The notes under the pieces were generated by a model. That model had not been told where the DNA came from. It did not search any database and saw only the letters and a list, made by a program, of their open reading frames with translations. Of a DNA stretch of 22,066 bases, positions 1 through 7,606 are shown one piece after another. The translations under genes and the position numbers were made by a program. Position 1 is the first letter of the stretch, and every line of letters begins with the position of its first letter. The DNA comes from Marinoscillum sp964351885 (GTDB taxonomy: Bacteria; Bacteroidota; Bacteroidia; Cytophagales; Cyclobacteriaceae), in contig CAYGPP010000054.1 in the NCBI GenBank assembly GCA_964351885.1, positions 1 to 22,066 of the forward strand, read 5' to 3'.

Positions 1-37
1 GTATAAATACGCGTATAGATGTTTTACCCGCTAACAT
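1..37 (-). CDS. Partial CDS start, probably TonB-dependent receptor (5' end only)
   Basis: On the minus strand an ATG at 37-35 is preceded by a full Shine-Dalgarno AAGGAGG (50-44) with 6 nt spacing. The 12 codons that fit read MLAGKTSIRVFI and then leave the window. The basic then hydrophobic start is compatible with a signal peptide. In Bacteroidota an ECF sigma/FecR pair is usually followed by a SusC/RagA-like TonB-dependent outer-membrane receptor, so position suggests that identity. The sequence itself cannot show it. An alternative reading is a plus-strand frame open from 3 to 77, which would be the tail of another gene; the strong ribosome site favours the minus-strand start. Confidence 0.45.
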   Translation of the reverse strand, partial: MLAGKTSIRVFI

Positions 38-105
38 AATTAGCCTCCTTAATGAAAAATTCATAAGTTTGATGTGATTAATTTTTATAATTAATATTCT
101 AAGTA

Positions 106-146
106 GAGCCTGTTTCTGTTGCCGCAGAACAGGCTCCTTTTTTTTT
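106..146 (+). terminator. Intrinsic terminator-like hairpin with U-tract on plus strand
   Basis: The arms GAGCCTGTTtCTG (106-118) and CAGAACAGGCTC (125-136) pair with one bulged T around a 6-nt loop, followed by nine T (138-146) on the plus strand. The minus strand has no U-tract after the stem. The hairpin lies between fecR and the predicted receptor start, so in the minus transcript it would be a simple stem-loop. As a terminator it would act on plus-strand transcription entering from the left or running antisense to fecR. Confidence 0.6.
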
Positions 147-147
147 G

Positions 148-1212
148 TCACTCACATGTATCTCCTCTGATCACTATCATATTTTTATTTTTATCAATTT
201 CATATTCAAATCCATACACTATGGAAATACTTTTAAGGACTATTTCCAGCGACTCATTATCAAATTCACCGTCTAGCTTACATTTTGATTCTAGGAGTTG
301 ATCCGAGACTTCAAATTCTACTCCATACCATTTCGAAAGTCTATTGAATACTTTTTCAAGTGGCTCACGCTCGAAGTATAACACACCATCTTTCCAAGCA
401 AGAAACTTCTTCAGATCAACTTCACTTTTAGAAAATTTGCCGTTAGTCAAATTGAGCTCTGCTTGCTCGCCTGGATTAAGTTCTATTAATTCAATTGAAC
501 TGGATGCTTGGCCCTTAATAGGCTCTACATTCACTTTTCCCTCTAATAATGTTACGAGTGTTGAAGGCATATAAGAATATGCACTTACACTGAATGAAGT
601 ACCTAAGACGGTGGTGCTTAGATTTTTGGTTTTTACAATGAATGGCTTCTCTGCATTCTTGCGGACGCTGAAAAACGCCTCCCCGATCAACTCAACTTCA
701 CGAGTAATTCCTTCAAAGCGCTCGGGGTAAATAAGAGAACTTCCTGAGTTTAACTTGACCTCTGAGCCATCGGGTAGATTGATAGTTCTCTTCTGACCCC
801 ACTTAGTGAATTTGGTAATGGAAGCAGACGCTACTGGCTCCTCTTTTGATATCCATTTAGAATAACTAAGAAGAATAAATCCTATTGAAATCACCAATAA
901 AACCGAAGCTGCGATCCTTAGAGGTTTCCAGAAAAAGATTTGAGCACTTCGAGGTTTTGCTTTCTGCGCCTGGTTATAGTTTACCAAGTTCTCCAATACT
1001 TCAGAGTAATCATCGTCGGGCATGTATTCGTCTATACTGTACCTAGTTGAGTGCAAGAGGTTTCTTGCCGATTTCACATCTTGAGCTCTATCAGGATGTG
1101 CGGTTAGCCACTTTGACCAATAGTAGTTTGACTCCTCAGTTGGTTTAATAACCCATTGAATGAAGTATTCATTCTTGAGTGAGTCAGTAATATGTGAATG
1201 TTCTTGGTCCAT
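148..1212 (-). CDS. FecR-family anti-sigma factor
   Basis: 354-residue inner-membrane protein of the FecR type, which holds an ECF sigma factor inactive and releases it on a signal passed from a TonB-dependent outer-membrane receptor. The first ~95 residues are cytoplasmic and contain a WLTAHPDRAQ-type segment typical of the sigma-binding region. One membrane segment lies at about 98-116. The periplasmic FecR domain (about 140-232) includes INLPDGSEVKLNSGSSLIYP and GEAFFSV, and a DUF4974-like C-terminal domain covers about 277-345. Length is normal for the Bacteroidota family. ATG at 1212 is the first start. It lies 161 nt downstream of the sigma gene on the same strand, so the two probably work as a pair, although the gap is long enough for its own promoter. 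The regulated substrate cannot be told from the sequence. Confidence 0.93.
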   Translation of the reverse strand: MDQEHSHITDSLKNEYFIQWVIKPTEESNYYWSKWLTAHPDRAQDVKSARNLLHSTRYSIDEYMPDDDYSEVLENLVNYNQAQKAKPRSAQIFFWKPLRIAASVLLVISIGFILLSYSKWISKEEPVASASITKFTKWGQKRTINLPDGSEVKLNSGSSLIYPERFEGITREVELIGEAFFSVRKNAEKPFIVKTKNLSTTVLGTSFSVSAYSYMPSTLVTLLEGKVNVEPIKGQASSSIELIELNPGEQAELNLTNGKFSKSEVDLKKFLAWKDGVLYFEREPLEKVFNRLSKWYGVEFEVSDQLLESKCKLDGEFDNESLEIVLKSISIVYGFEYEIDKNKNMIVIRGDTCE

Positions 1213-1309
1213 TTGAGCTTATCAGCGCTTAACTAAAAGGAAAAAGACACCTCAAAACGAAATGTGCACACCAAAATGAATTTATTTCAATAAAAAGATT
1301 TTAAAGAGC

Positions 1310-1323
1310 ATTAGAAATAGCAT
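1310..1323. repeat. 14-nt direct repeat, copy 1
   Basis: ATTAGAAATAGCAT occurs here, upstream of fecR, and identically at 2322-2335, upstream of the sigma gene. A 12-nt partial match also occurs inside the ankyrin gene at 5180-5191, so chance in AT-rich sequence is a real possibility. Confidence 0.35.
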
Positions 1324-1373
1324 CAAATCAATTTTAAACACCTTTTACCAAGAAAATATCAAGACTTGAGATT

Positions 1374-2030
1374 TCAAATACTCAGACCCGATATAAGAAG
1401 AGAAATAAGAAGAGAGTCTTTGTGAGGTCCGAGTTCTTTTTGAAGTGAGTCAAGGGCACGATAAGTTAACACCCGAGCGGATCTTACCTTAATGTTCATA
1501 ATTTCAGCAATTTCAGAATAACTAAGACCCTCATAAAAATGCAATAAGATTACCTCTCTTTGATTTTTTGGTAGATTATTAAGTTTACGTTGAATTACAG
1601 AAAGATCTCTTTCGTCTAAACCTGGAGAAATAGAAACCGCATCAGTTACCAAAGAAAAATTAAAACCGTCTTCATCCAGAATCAGTTTCTCTTCCTTTTT
1701 CAAATCACGAATTATTTTTCTTTTAAGAGAAACGAATAAATATCCCTTTATTGACTGTGTCTGAGATAAGCCTTTCCTCTTATCAATTAAATCATAAAAC
1801 AACTCTTGAATGCAGTCCTTAAGAAACTCTTGTCTAGTAGTAAATTGCCTGCCATATCTGTAAAGGACATTTGCGTACTCTCGATATATGTAAACTAAAC
1901 TTTGATCGTCACCCTTTGTAAATCGATCCCAAATCAACCTTTCATCAACTACTGATGATTGACTCGCAATGTTAATTTCCTTTGTGAGCTTGATTACCTT
2001 CTTATCTGTGCTATGTTTTAGTTGTCCCAA
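1374..2030 (-). CDS. ECF-type RNA polymerase sigma factor (FecI-like)
   Basis: 218-residue sigma-70 family factor of the extracytoplasmic-function class. Region 2 covers about residues 43-110, with FLKDCIQELFYDL and the -10 recognition part GYLFVSLKRKIIRDL. Region 4 covers about 147-197, with LPKNQREVILLHFYEGLSYSEIAEIM followed by a helix-turn-helix. Region 3 is absent, as expected. The C-terminus ends in a short hydrophobic tail (LLISLLISGLSI). The annotated start is a TTG at 2030-2028. A stop codon lies just upstream in frame and there is no ATG before residue 178, so the start must be a non-ATG codon; another TTG near residue 32 is possible but would clip region 2. With the downstream FecR it forms a regulatory pair, expected to drive a TonB receptor locus to the left. 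Confidence 0.92.
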   Translation of the reverse strand: MGQLKHSTDKKVIKLTKEINIASQSSVVDERLIWDRFTKGDDQSLVYIYREYANVLYRYGRQFTTRQEFLKDCIQELFYDLIDKRKGLSQTQSIKGYLFVSLKRKIIRDLKKEEKLILDEDGFNFSLVTDAVSISPGLDERDLSVIQRKLNNLPKNQREVILLHFYEGLSYSEIAEIMNIKVRSARVLTYRALDSLQKELGPHKDSLLISLLISGLSI

Positions 2031-2321
2031 ACTGAGTTAATGACTTTTGTAAATTGGAAATTTATGAAAAATAGGAATATAAGAGGGTATTTAATTTTTA
2101 AATTCTCAATAATTGGTCCTAAAAGAGTGATGGGAATATAGAATACGCTAAAAACCAGTAGGTCAACTCAAAAATTTTAACTTGATAATTCAAGAAAATT
2201 AGAAGTTCAATTCTACTCGAGTTTAATGTTTATCAAAACAATAATATTTTGAGATAGTGATGAATTTTCTTAAATTCAACCAAACACAATATTAGAGGTT
2301 TAGTGCCTTTAGGGCTTAATT

Positions 2322-2335
2322 ATTAGAAATAGCAT
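2322..2335. repeat. 14-nt direct repeat, copy 2
   Basis: ATTAGAAATAGCAT is identical to 1310-1323; the two copies flank the sigma gene. Function unknown. Confidence 0.35.
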
Positions 2336-2397
2336 TAATAAGCATTAACTTCTTAATAACCAACTTGATACAAAGAGCTGTTCCCGCTACTACAAAG

Positions 2398-2426
2398 GCC
2401 TTGATAGAAATATCAAGGCTTTTTTT
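2398..2426 (+). terminator. Strong intrinsic terminator on plus strand
   Basis: A perfect 9-bp stem GCCTTGATA (2398-2406) and TATCAAGGC (2411-2419) closes on a GAAA tetraloop and is followed by seven T (2420-2426). The U-tract is on the plus strand, where no gene is visible upstream. On the minus strand, which would serve the AraC-type gene ending at 2487, only CTTTG follows the stem, so activity there would be weaker. Confidence 0.75.
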
Positions 2427-2486
2427 ATTCCACCTCATTTGGGATCTCATCCGCTACAAATTCTTTTTCATTGGCATAAGCATACC

Positions 2487-4553
2487 TTATTTTTCGAGCA
2501 TCCCTCTTATCTCTTCGTGTTCACTCCAAAATTTATCATTGATCTTTTTTATGGTGCTTTTAAAATCAGGATGATCCTTCATTTGTAAAAGAATGGGATC
2601 TTTTTCTAAAAACAACACGAGCCAATATTGATAATTATCCTGCTCAGAAAAAGCCTTGAAATAATCCATCGCCTTTTCTATGTCACCAACAGTTGCGTAA
2701 TAAGATGATAGGCTTAATTCTTTGTATAAGGATTGGTCATTTTCAGAATAAACGAGATGACTATCATAATAGGCTTTTGCTTCTCCCCTTTTCCCTAGTT
2801 GGTCTAACACAAAACCAATTTTAAGATCTTCGCTCCGATAAAGATCCAGTTGTAATTGGGACTTGATCTGAATCATCCTTTCATAGTAGACCCACGCTTC
2901 GTCATATGCTCCCAAGGTGTAAGCGACTTTTGCTATCTCCTGAATAATATCAATTCTAGAAGTATCCTTCTGTAGGATCTCTTTTAACTCGGACTTGGTA
3001 CGTTCCAGATTTAAATGCTTTGCAAAACTGATATAGGCATACAACGATTGAGAATACAAATTTTCAGGACTGTAAGTCAGCGACTTTTTTATAAAGGTTT
3101 CAGATTCATCTATAAAACCATTTTGAGCCAAAGCATTACTCAAGTGCAAATACGTGTAGCTCGCAGTTGTGGAATCAGAACCTGCGACGGCAGACTGAAT
3201 ACCCTGAAGAGCATGCCTCAGATACTTTTCTGTATTGGGTAGTATATAAGCGTAAATGTTAGAAAGGAAATTATGTATCCAAGGCGTATTAGGATAGTAG
3301 TGCAATACTTTTTCAAACGAATTAATCGCTTGCTCATACTCCTCTTTTTGCATGAAGTATAGCGCATTAGCTATAAGGCTTTCACCAATATCAGGATCCA
3401 AAAGCATGGCTTTATCCCGATAATTCTTTAATTCTTCGGTATACTTCTTCTCTGCTTGATACCAGTCTAGGTAGTAGTACGCTACTGCTATATAAGCGTA
3501 TGCATTGGCAAACTCTCCATCCTCTTGGATGGCCTTCTTAAATTGCTCGATACATTCAACTAAGCCGTTTCCCGTTTCGTCTCTCAATAATACCAAACCC
3601 TTGAGGTAGTAGTCATAAGCCACAAGATTATTAGTAGGAACAGATTCTATCCTTTCATTCTCCTCGGGAGTAATGATTGCATTAATCTCGCTCGCTATGC
3701 TTTTGGCCACTTCACTTTGCAAGTCGAAAACATCCTTCATCTCCCGCTTGTACCTTTTGGACCAGAGGTGTTTGTCACTTGGGGCTTCTATTAGCTGAAT
3801 GGTCAATAGGATCTCATTGCCAATTCTCTGCCCACTACCTTCAATAAAATAACTCACATTGAGTTCCTTTGAAAGCTCAGGAATGGTCTTAGATATCGTT
3901 CGATACTTCTCAACACTTGTCCTGCTCGTCACTTTGATGTCTTCAATCTTTTGGAAATTGTCAAGAATAGCTTCCATAAGACCATTCATGAAATAGACAT
4001 TCGAGCTATCGGCACTATCGTTCTTGAAAGGCAATACTGCGATGGACCTGCTTAGACCTTTTGGAGTACTCTGCTCCTCTTTTGATAATACAAATAAGGC
4101 TATTGAGACTATCACTACAATTGTGACCAGGAGGCCTAGACCTATTACTTTTCCTTTTGTTTTATCAAATCCACTTGTTGGATCAAATACTAACACTTTC
4201 TCTTCCTCAAGCTGGGCTCTACTGCTAGTCTCTCCAGGGGTATACCCATACAACTCTCTGAAGCACTTTGTGAAATACGAACTACTGCTAAAACCAACTT
4301 TGTAGGAAATCTCTGAAATTGTAAATGACTCATCCTTCAAAAGGAGCTTAGCATTATGCAGTCTTACATTTCTGATCAACACGCTTACCGATTCGCCAGT
4401 TTCTTGCTTTACTTTTCTGAGCAAGTTTGACCTACTCATGTTAATACTCTCTGCCAATTCGGATACACCAAAACGCTCATCTGACAGATTAGCTTCAGTT
4501 ATCGCAACTACTCTCTGAAGAAATGCGCTTTTGGCGTTTAGATAATCAGACAT
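2487..4553 (-). CDS. Transmembrane AraC-type regulator with TolB-like and TPR sensor region
   Basis: 688 residues from the ATG at 4553; a longer frame starts only at a TTG at 4577, so the ATG is preferred. An AraC/XylS-type DNA-binding domain with two helix-turn-helix units covers residues about 9-110, including FGVSELAESINMSRSNLLRK and ISEISYKVGFSSSSYFTKCF. One membrane segment follows (about 136-157). After it comes a TolB/FlgO-like domain (about 170-295) beginning SIAVLPFKNDS, then tetratricopeptide repeats (about 310-680). The expected topology is cytoplasmic DNA binding and periplasmic sensing, in the manner of ToxR/CadC one-component regulators. The ligand is unknown. It is divergent from the ankyrin/acyltransferase pair across an intergenic region with AraC-style repeated boxes, so it may control that pair and itself. 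Confidence 0.88.
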   Translation of the reverse strand: MSDYLNAKSAFLQRVVAITEANLSDERFGVSELAESINMSRSNLLRKVKQETGESVSVLIRNVRLHNAKLLLKDESFTISEISYKVGFSSSSYFTKCFRELYGYTPGETSSRAQLEEEKVLVFDPTSGFDKTKGKVIGLGLLVTIVVIVSIALFVLSKEEQSTPKGLSRSIAVLPFKNDSADSSNVYFMNGLMEAILDNFQKIEDIKVTSRTSVEKYRTISKTIPELSKELNVSYFIEGSGQRIGNEILLTIQLIEAPSDKHLWSKRYKREMKDVFDLQSEVAKSIASEINAIITPEENERIESVPTNNLVAYDYYLKGLVLLRDETGNGLVECIEQFKKAIQEDGEFANAYAYIAVAYYYLDWYQAEKKYTEELKNYRDKAMLLDPDIGESLIANALYFMQKEEYEQAINSFEKVLHYYPNTPWIHNFLSNIYAYILPNTEKYLRHALQGIQSAVAGSDSTTASYTYLHLSNALAQNGFIDESETFIKKSLTYSPENLYSQSLYAYISFAKHLNLERTKSELKEILQKDTSRIDIIQEIAKVAYTLGAYDEAWVYYERMIQIKSQLQLDLYRSEDLKIGFVLDQLGKRGEAKAYYDSHLVYSENDQSLYKELSLSSYYATVGDIEKAMDYFKAFSEQDNYQYWLVLFLEKDPILLQMKDHPDFKSTIKKINDKFWSEHEEIRGMLEK

Positions 4554-4629
4554 ATACCATTGTAAGTGTAAGCACAATAATCGTCAATTTAAATACCACT
4601 CACAACAGGTCAATTTGAGCCTTTTGCGT

Positions 4630-4698
4630 CATAGTTTATAGGCCATCATCATAGTTTCCACACAAAGCGCATAGCTCATATCTCTTGCAGCATCGTTG
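4630..4698. promoter_or_regulatory. Candidate AraC-type operator: four boxes at 20-21 nt spacing
   Basis: CATAGTTT at 4630-4637, CATAGTTT at 4650-4657, CATAGCTC at 4670-4677 and CATCGTTG at 4691-4698 form a direct-repeat series with start-to-start steps of 20, 20 and 21 nt. AraC-family proteins bind direct-repeat half-sites about two helical turns apart. The series sits in the divergent region between the AraC-type gene and the ankyrin gene. The first two boxes are exact and the last two are degenerate. Confidence 0.5.
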
Positions 4699-4767
4699 TA
4701 TAGTCGCAGTTTAATCTTCTCCAGAACTTTGTCTCATCTAAATAAATATTGAAAACCTAAACACGAA

Positions 4768-5355
4768 ATGATGAAAACGTTAAAAATGACAACAGTTCAG
4801 AAATGGTTCGCTTTAAGTATGACCATTCTCCTTGTAGGAACTTTTTCTTGCAATCAGGCCACAGAGAAGTCTGCTAAAGAAGCTAAAATAGAAGCACCTA
4901 GTACCACTATTCAGGAAGCCGCATTTTTCGGAAATATAGACGCAATAAAGGGACATGTTGCAGCAAAAACAGATCTTAACCAAAAAGATGACTATGGATC
5001 AACTCCCCTGCACATTGCTGCTACATTTGGTAAAACTGAAGTTGCGCGCCTACTGATAGCCGGTGGAGCCAACCTAAGTGAAAAAAGCGCAGATGGCTCA
5101 ACACCTCTACACACAGCAGCCTTTTTTGGTCGAAAAGATATTGTAAAGGCACTGCTTGACAATAAAGCTGATGTTACCATTAGAAATAGCTACGAAGCAA
5201 CCGCATTGGAGTCAGTTTCTGCCTCATTCGATGATCTGAAGCCTATCTATGATCAACTCAGTAAAGATCTGGGCCCGTTTGGACTAAAACTAGACTATGA
5301 TCAACTCAAAGCAAACCGTATTGTGATTGCCGAAATGATTAAAAATAATAAGTAA
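4768..5355 (+). CDS. Ankyrin-repeat lipoprotein
   Basis: 195 residues. The N-terminus is basic, then hydrophobic, ending at a lipobox-like LLVGTFSC with Cys28, so a lipidated periplasmic or outer-membrane protein is likely. The lipobox (T-F-S before Cys) is loose, which leaves some doubt. Residues 46-76, 77-109 and 110-142 are ankyrin repeats, with the hallmark G-STPLH-AA-FG in the second and third; a partial fourth follows. Ankyrin repeats bind other proteins, but no partner or activity can be read. The start has two adjacent ATG codons (4768 and 4771). Its stop is 10 nt from the next start, so it is almost certainly co-transcribed with the acyltransferase, and the partner may be that membrane enzyme or its product. 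Confidence 0.85.
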   Translation: MMKTLKMTTVQKWFALSMTILLVGTFSCNQATEKSAKEAKIEAPSTTIQEAAFFGNIDAIKGHVAAKTDLNQKDDYGSTPLHIAATFGKTEVARLLIAGGANLSEKSADGSTPLHTAAFFGRKDIVKALLDNKADVTIRNSYEATALESVSASFDDLKPIYDQLSKDLGPFGLKLDYDQLKANRIVIAEMIKNNK

Positions 5356-5365
5356 TAGTCAAGCC

Positions 5366-6412
5366 ATGTTAAACAACAGGAGATACGACATTGATTGGTT
5401 GCGGGTGATCGCTATTGGATTATTGGTGATATACCATATATCCATTGGCTTTCAACCATGGGGAGTATTCATTGGTTTTATTCAGAATGATGAGTCTTTA
5501 GTATGGATCTGGACACCTATGGCCATGCTAAATGTGTGGCGTATCCCCTTACTGTTCTTTGTTTCAGGAATGGGAGTCTATTTCGCGATACAAAGACGTG
5601 ACTGGAAAGCGCTCCTAATCGAGCGTACTAAGCGTATTTTAATACCTTATGTTTTTGGCATGCTAGCTATTGTACCATTGCATATATGGTTATGGAAGAA
5701 CTATTACCATCAAGATATGGGTTATGATGTCAACCCCGCACACCTTTGGTTTCTTGGCAACATTTTCACTTATGTACTGATCTTTTTTCCATTGTTTTTT
5801 TATCTAAAAAAGCACCCTGAAGGCAAATTTCCTGTCATGATGAATAAGTTGATGAGCAATCCTGCTGGACTATTGCTCTTGATGATTCCATTTATTGTTG
5901 AAGCTGAGTTGGTAAAACCGGAGAGTTTTGAGATGTATGCCATGACTGGTCATGGGTATTGGATCGGTATGCTCGCATTCCTATCAGGTTTTATTTGTGT
6001 GTATAGTGGACAAGCGTATTGGCGTACAGTCACCAAATGGAGATGGTTGTTGTTGGCTCTTGCCTCTACATTATATATCCTACGCTTCATGGAAGGTGAG
6101 TTCAACGCGCCATATTATTTAAAGTCGATTGAATCCAACCTTTGGATATTCACACTTTTTGGTTTTGGACACAGATACCTCAATAAGCCAAGTAAAGCCT
6201 TATCCTACTTAAGTCAGGCAGCCTACCCGATATATATCCTACATATGGTATTTCTTTATCTGGCATCTTGGCTGGTATTTCCGCTAGAGATATCTGCTAT
6301 CTTAAAGTTCCTGCTCGTTGCGATCTTTACGTTTATTGGGTGTTTCGTTACCTATGAGTTTGTATTGAGAAGAATAAAATTTGTGCGACCTCTCTTTGGG
6401 TTGAAATTATGA
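5366..6412 (+). CDS. Acyltransferase family 3 integral membrane protein
   Basis: 348-residue polytopic membrane protein of the acyltransferase-3 family (OafA/MdoC-like), which moves acyl groups such as acetyl or succinyl onto extracytoplasmic sugars or glycans. The N-terminus RRYDIDWLRVIAIGLLVIYH has the family pattern R-x-x-x-(I/L)D-x-LR followed by the conserved His24 in the first membrane helix; RIPLLFFVSGMGVYF follows in the second. About ten hydrophobic segments are visible and the length is usual for a stand-alone member without an SGNH domain. The substrate is not predictable. It lies 10 nt behind the ankyrin lipoprotein gene and probably shares its promoter and any AraC-type control. 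Confidence 0.9.
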   Translation: MLNNRRYDIDWLRVIAIGLLVIYHISIGFQPWGVFIGFIQNDESLVWIWTPMAMLNVWRIPLLFFVSGMGVYFAIQRRDWKALLIERTKRILIPYVFGMLAIVPLHIWLWKNYYHQDMGYDVNPAHLWFLGNIFTYVLIFFPLFFYLKKHPEGKFPVMMNKLMSNPAGLLLLMIPFIVEAELVKPESFEMYAMTGHGYWIGMLAFLSGFICVYSGQAYWRTVTKWRWLLLALASTLYILRFMEGEFNAPYYLKSIESNLWIFTLFGFGHRYLNKPSKALSYLSQAAYPIYILHMVFLYLASWLVFPLEISAILKFLLVAIFTFIGCFVTYEFVLRRIKFVRPLFGLKL

Positions 6413-6427
6413 TCGATAATATTGAAG

Positions 6428-6462
6428 CCCAATTATGAATTATGTTAGTCTCATGAATTGGG
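6428..6462. other. Imperfect inverted repeat upstream of serine hydrolase gene
   Basis: CCCAATTATGA (6428-6438) pairs with TCATGAATTGGG (6451-6462) with one bulged G. No U-tract follows, so it is a poor terminator. Its right arm overlaps the candidate -33 box of the next promoter, so it could be an operator or simply a transcript-end hairpin of the acyltransferase gene. Confidence 0.4.
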
Positions 6463-6489
6463 GTAGTAATTGGCAACAGATAGGTTTTG
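6457..6489 (+). promoter_or_regulatory. Candidate Bacteroidota promoter of serine hydrolase 1
   Basis: ATTG (6457-6460), a 20-nt gap and TAGGTTTT (6481-6488) approximate TTTG-N19-TAnnTTTG. The position gives a leader of about 30 nt before the ATG at 6527. Confidence 0.4.
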
Positions 6490-6526
6490 ACCCATTCTTA
6501 ATGTCCTTTCTAGAATAGAATAATGT

Positions 6527-7606
6527 ATGACGAAGAAACAAAGAATACTTATGATCAGAATAGCATTGGCTGCTGGTACCGCAATCTCCATGGCGTTTAT
6601 ACCATGGATAATCGTAAAAGCATGGATAATGCCGCTACCGGATACCATCCAAGAGCAAGTGAATGATGCCATTGGCTATGGATTTGATGGCATGATCGTG
6701 TATGTTGATCAGGCTGGTAATCCAGCAGCTTACTATGCTTCCGGCTTGAAAAATAGAGCGGATAAGATACCCGCTGATCCACATTCCTTGTTCAAGATTG
6801 GCAGTATCAGTAAGCTATATGTTGCTGTTGCTGTCGCCAAATTGGTTCATGAAAAACGTTTGTCATTGGACAAAACGCTGGCTTATTACCTACCAGAATT
6901 TGCAGGAAGAATTGAAAATTCGGACGAAATAAGTTTAAAGTTAATGGTACAACATCGAAGTGGCATTCCTAATTACACTGATCATCCAGGTTATTGGAAT
7001 TGGAATATAACACCAAAAAGCAGTAAAGAATCGCTTGACTTGGTACTGGATAAGCCTGCTTATTTCAAACCTGATAAAAAATATGGTTACTCAAACACCA
7101 ACTATCTTTTAATTGGTGAAATCCTTGATCAAACCTTGGGATATAGTCATCACCAATATATCAAAAAGGAGATTTTGATACCACTTGAGCTAAATAACAC
7201 TTACAGTTTGCTGAGTGAAACGAATTTAGAAGAAGTTTCGAGTGGGTACTATGTAGGGTATGAAGAAGACATGAAGTTTTATGATTTTGTAGGAACCAGC
7301 GGCTCAATGATAGCTACGGCACAAGATGTGGGCATATTCCTGAGGGCATTAAACGATGGCTCTTTGCTAAATGAAAAGGAACAAGAAATCTATTCCTCAA
7401 TATATGTATACGAACACACAGGACTGATTCTTGGCTATCAGAGTATTGCAAAATACCACAAAGACATAGATACGGTTGTTATTCAATTCATGAATACAAC
7501 AAATTTTAATGGATACAACTGGAATTTATCAGAGGTCTTTTATAATCGTATTGTGAAGATTCTCAGAAAAGAAAAAAGAAACGATCGCTCGGAACCAGCG
7601 TTCTAA
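6527..7606 (+). CDS. Serine hydrolase, class C beta-lactamase/DD-peptidase type, membrane-anchored
   Basis: 359 residues. A hydrophobic N-terminal segment (about 8-31) serves as signal or anchor, placing the enzyme in the periplasm. The penicillin-binding fold follows with its three motifs in order: S93-I-S-K96 (nucleophile Ser and general-base Lys), Y188-S-N190, and H297-T-G299 in the place of KTG. LMVQHRSGIPNY and KKYGYSNTNYLLIGEIL are typical of the family. Members include DD-peptidases, esterases and beta-lactamases, so the substrate cannot be fixed; there is no reason to call it a resistance enzyme. The 114-nt gap after the acyltransferase holds a hairpin and a candidate promoter, so it may be a separate unit. 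The C-terminal tail is strongly basic. Confidence 0.88.
   Translation: MTKKQRILMIRIALAAGTAISMAFIPWIIVKAWIMPLPDTIQEQVNDAIGYGFDGMIVYVDQAGNPAAYYASGLKNRADKIPADPHSLFKIGSISKLYVAVAVAKLVHEKRLSLDKTLAYYLPEFAGRIENSDEISLKLMVQHRSGIPNYTDHPGYWNWNITPKSSKESLDLVLDKPAYFKPDKKYGYSNTNYLLIGEILDQTLGYSHHQYIKKEILIPLELNNTYSLLSETNLEEVSSGYYVGYEEDMKFYDFVGTSGSMIATAQDVGIFLRALNDGSLLNEKEQEIYSSIYVYEHTGLILGYQSIAKYHKDIDTVVIQFMNTTNFNGYNWNLSEVFYNRIVKILRKEKRNDRSEPAF

Larger units (their letters stand above)
2031..2486. other. 456-nt AT-rich intergenic region upstream of sigma gene
   Basis: No credible ORF was found. The region should contain the promoter of the minus-strand sigma gene, but no good TTTG-N19-TAnnTTTG match was seen. 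It holds the second copy of the 14-nt repeat (2322-2335) and a strong plus-strand terminator hairpin (2398-2426). Confidence 0.6.

Noticed and set aside
3..77. Plus-strand open frame at the left edge as the tail of an upstream gene
   Set aside because: Only 24 codons with no recognisable end motif; the opposite strand has a strong ribosome site and start in the same stretch. Kept only as an alternative.
2365..2397. tRNA 3'-end-like sequence (GTTCCCGCTACTACA) before the plus-strand terminator, possible attachment-site scar
   Set aside because: No T-loop consensus GTTCRA, no acceptor or anticodon arms upstream, and no integrase in the window.
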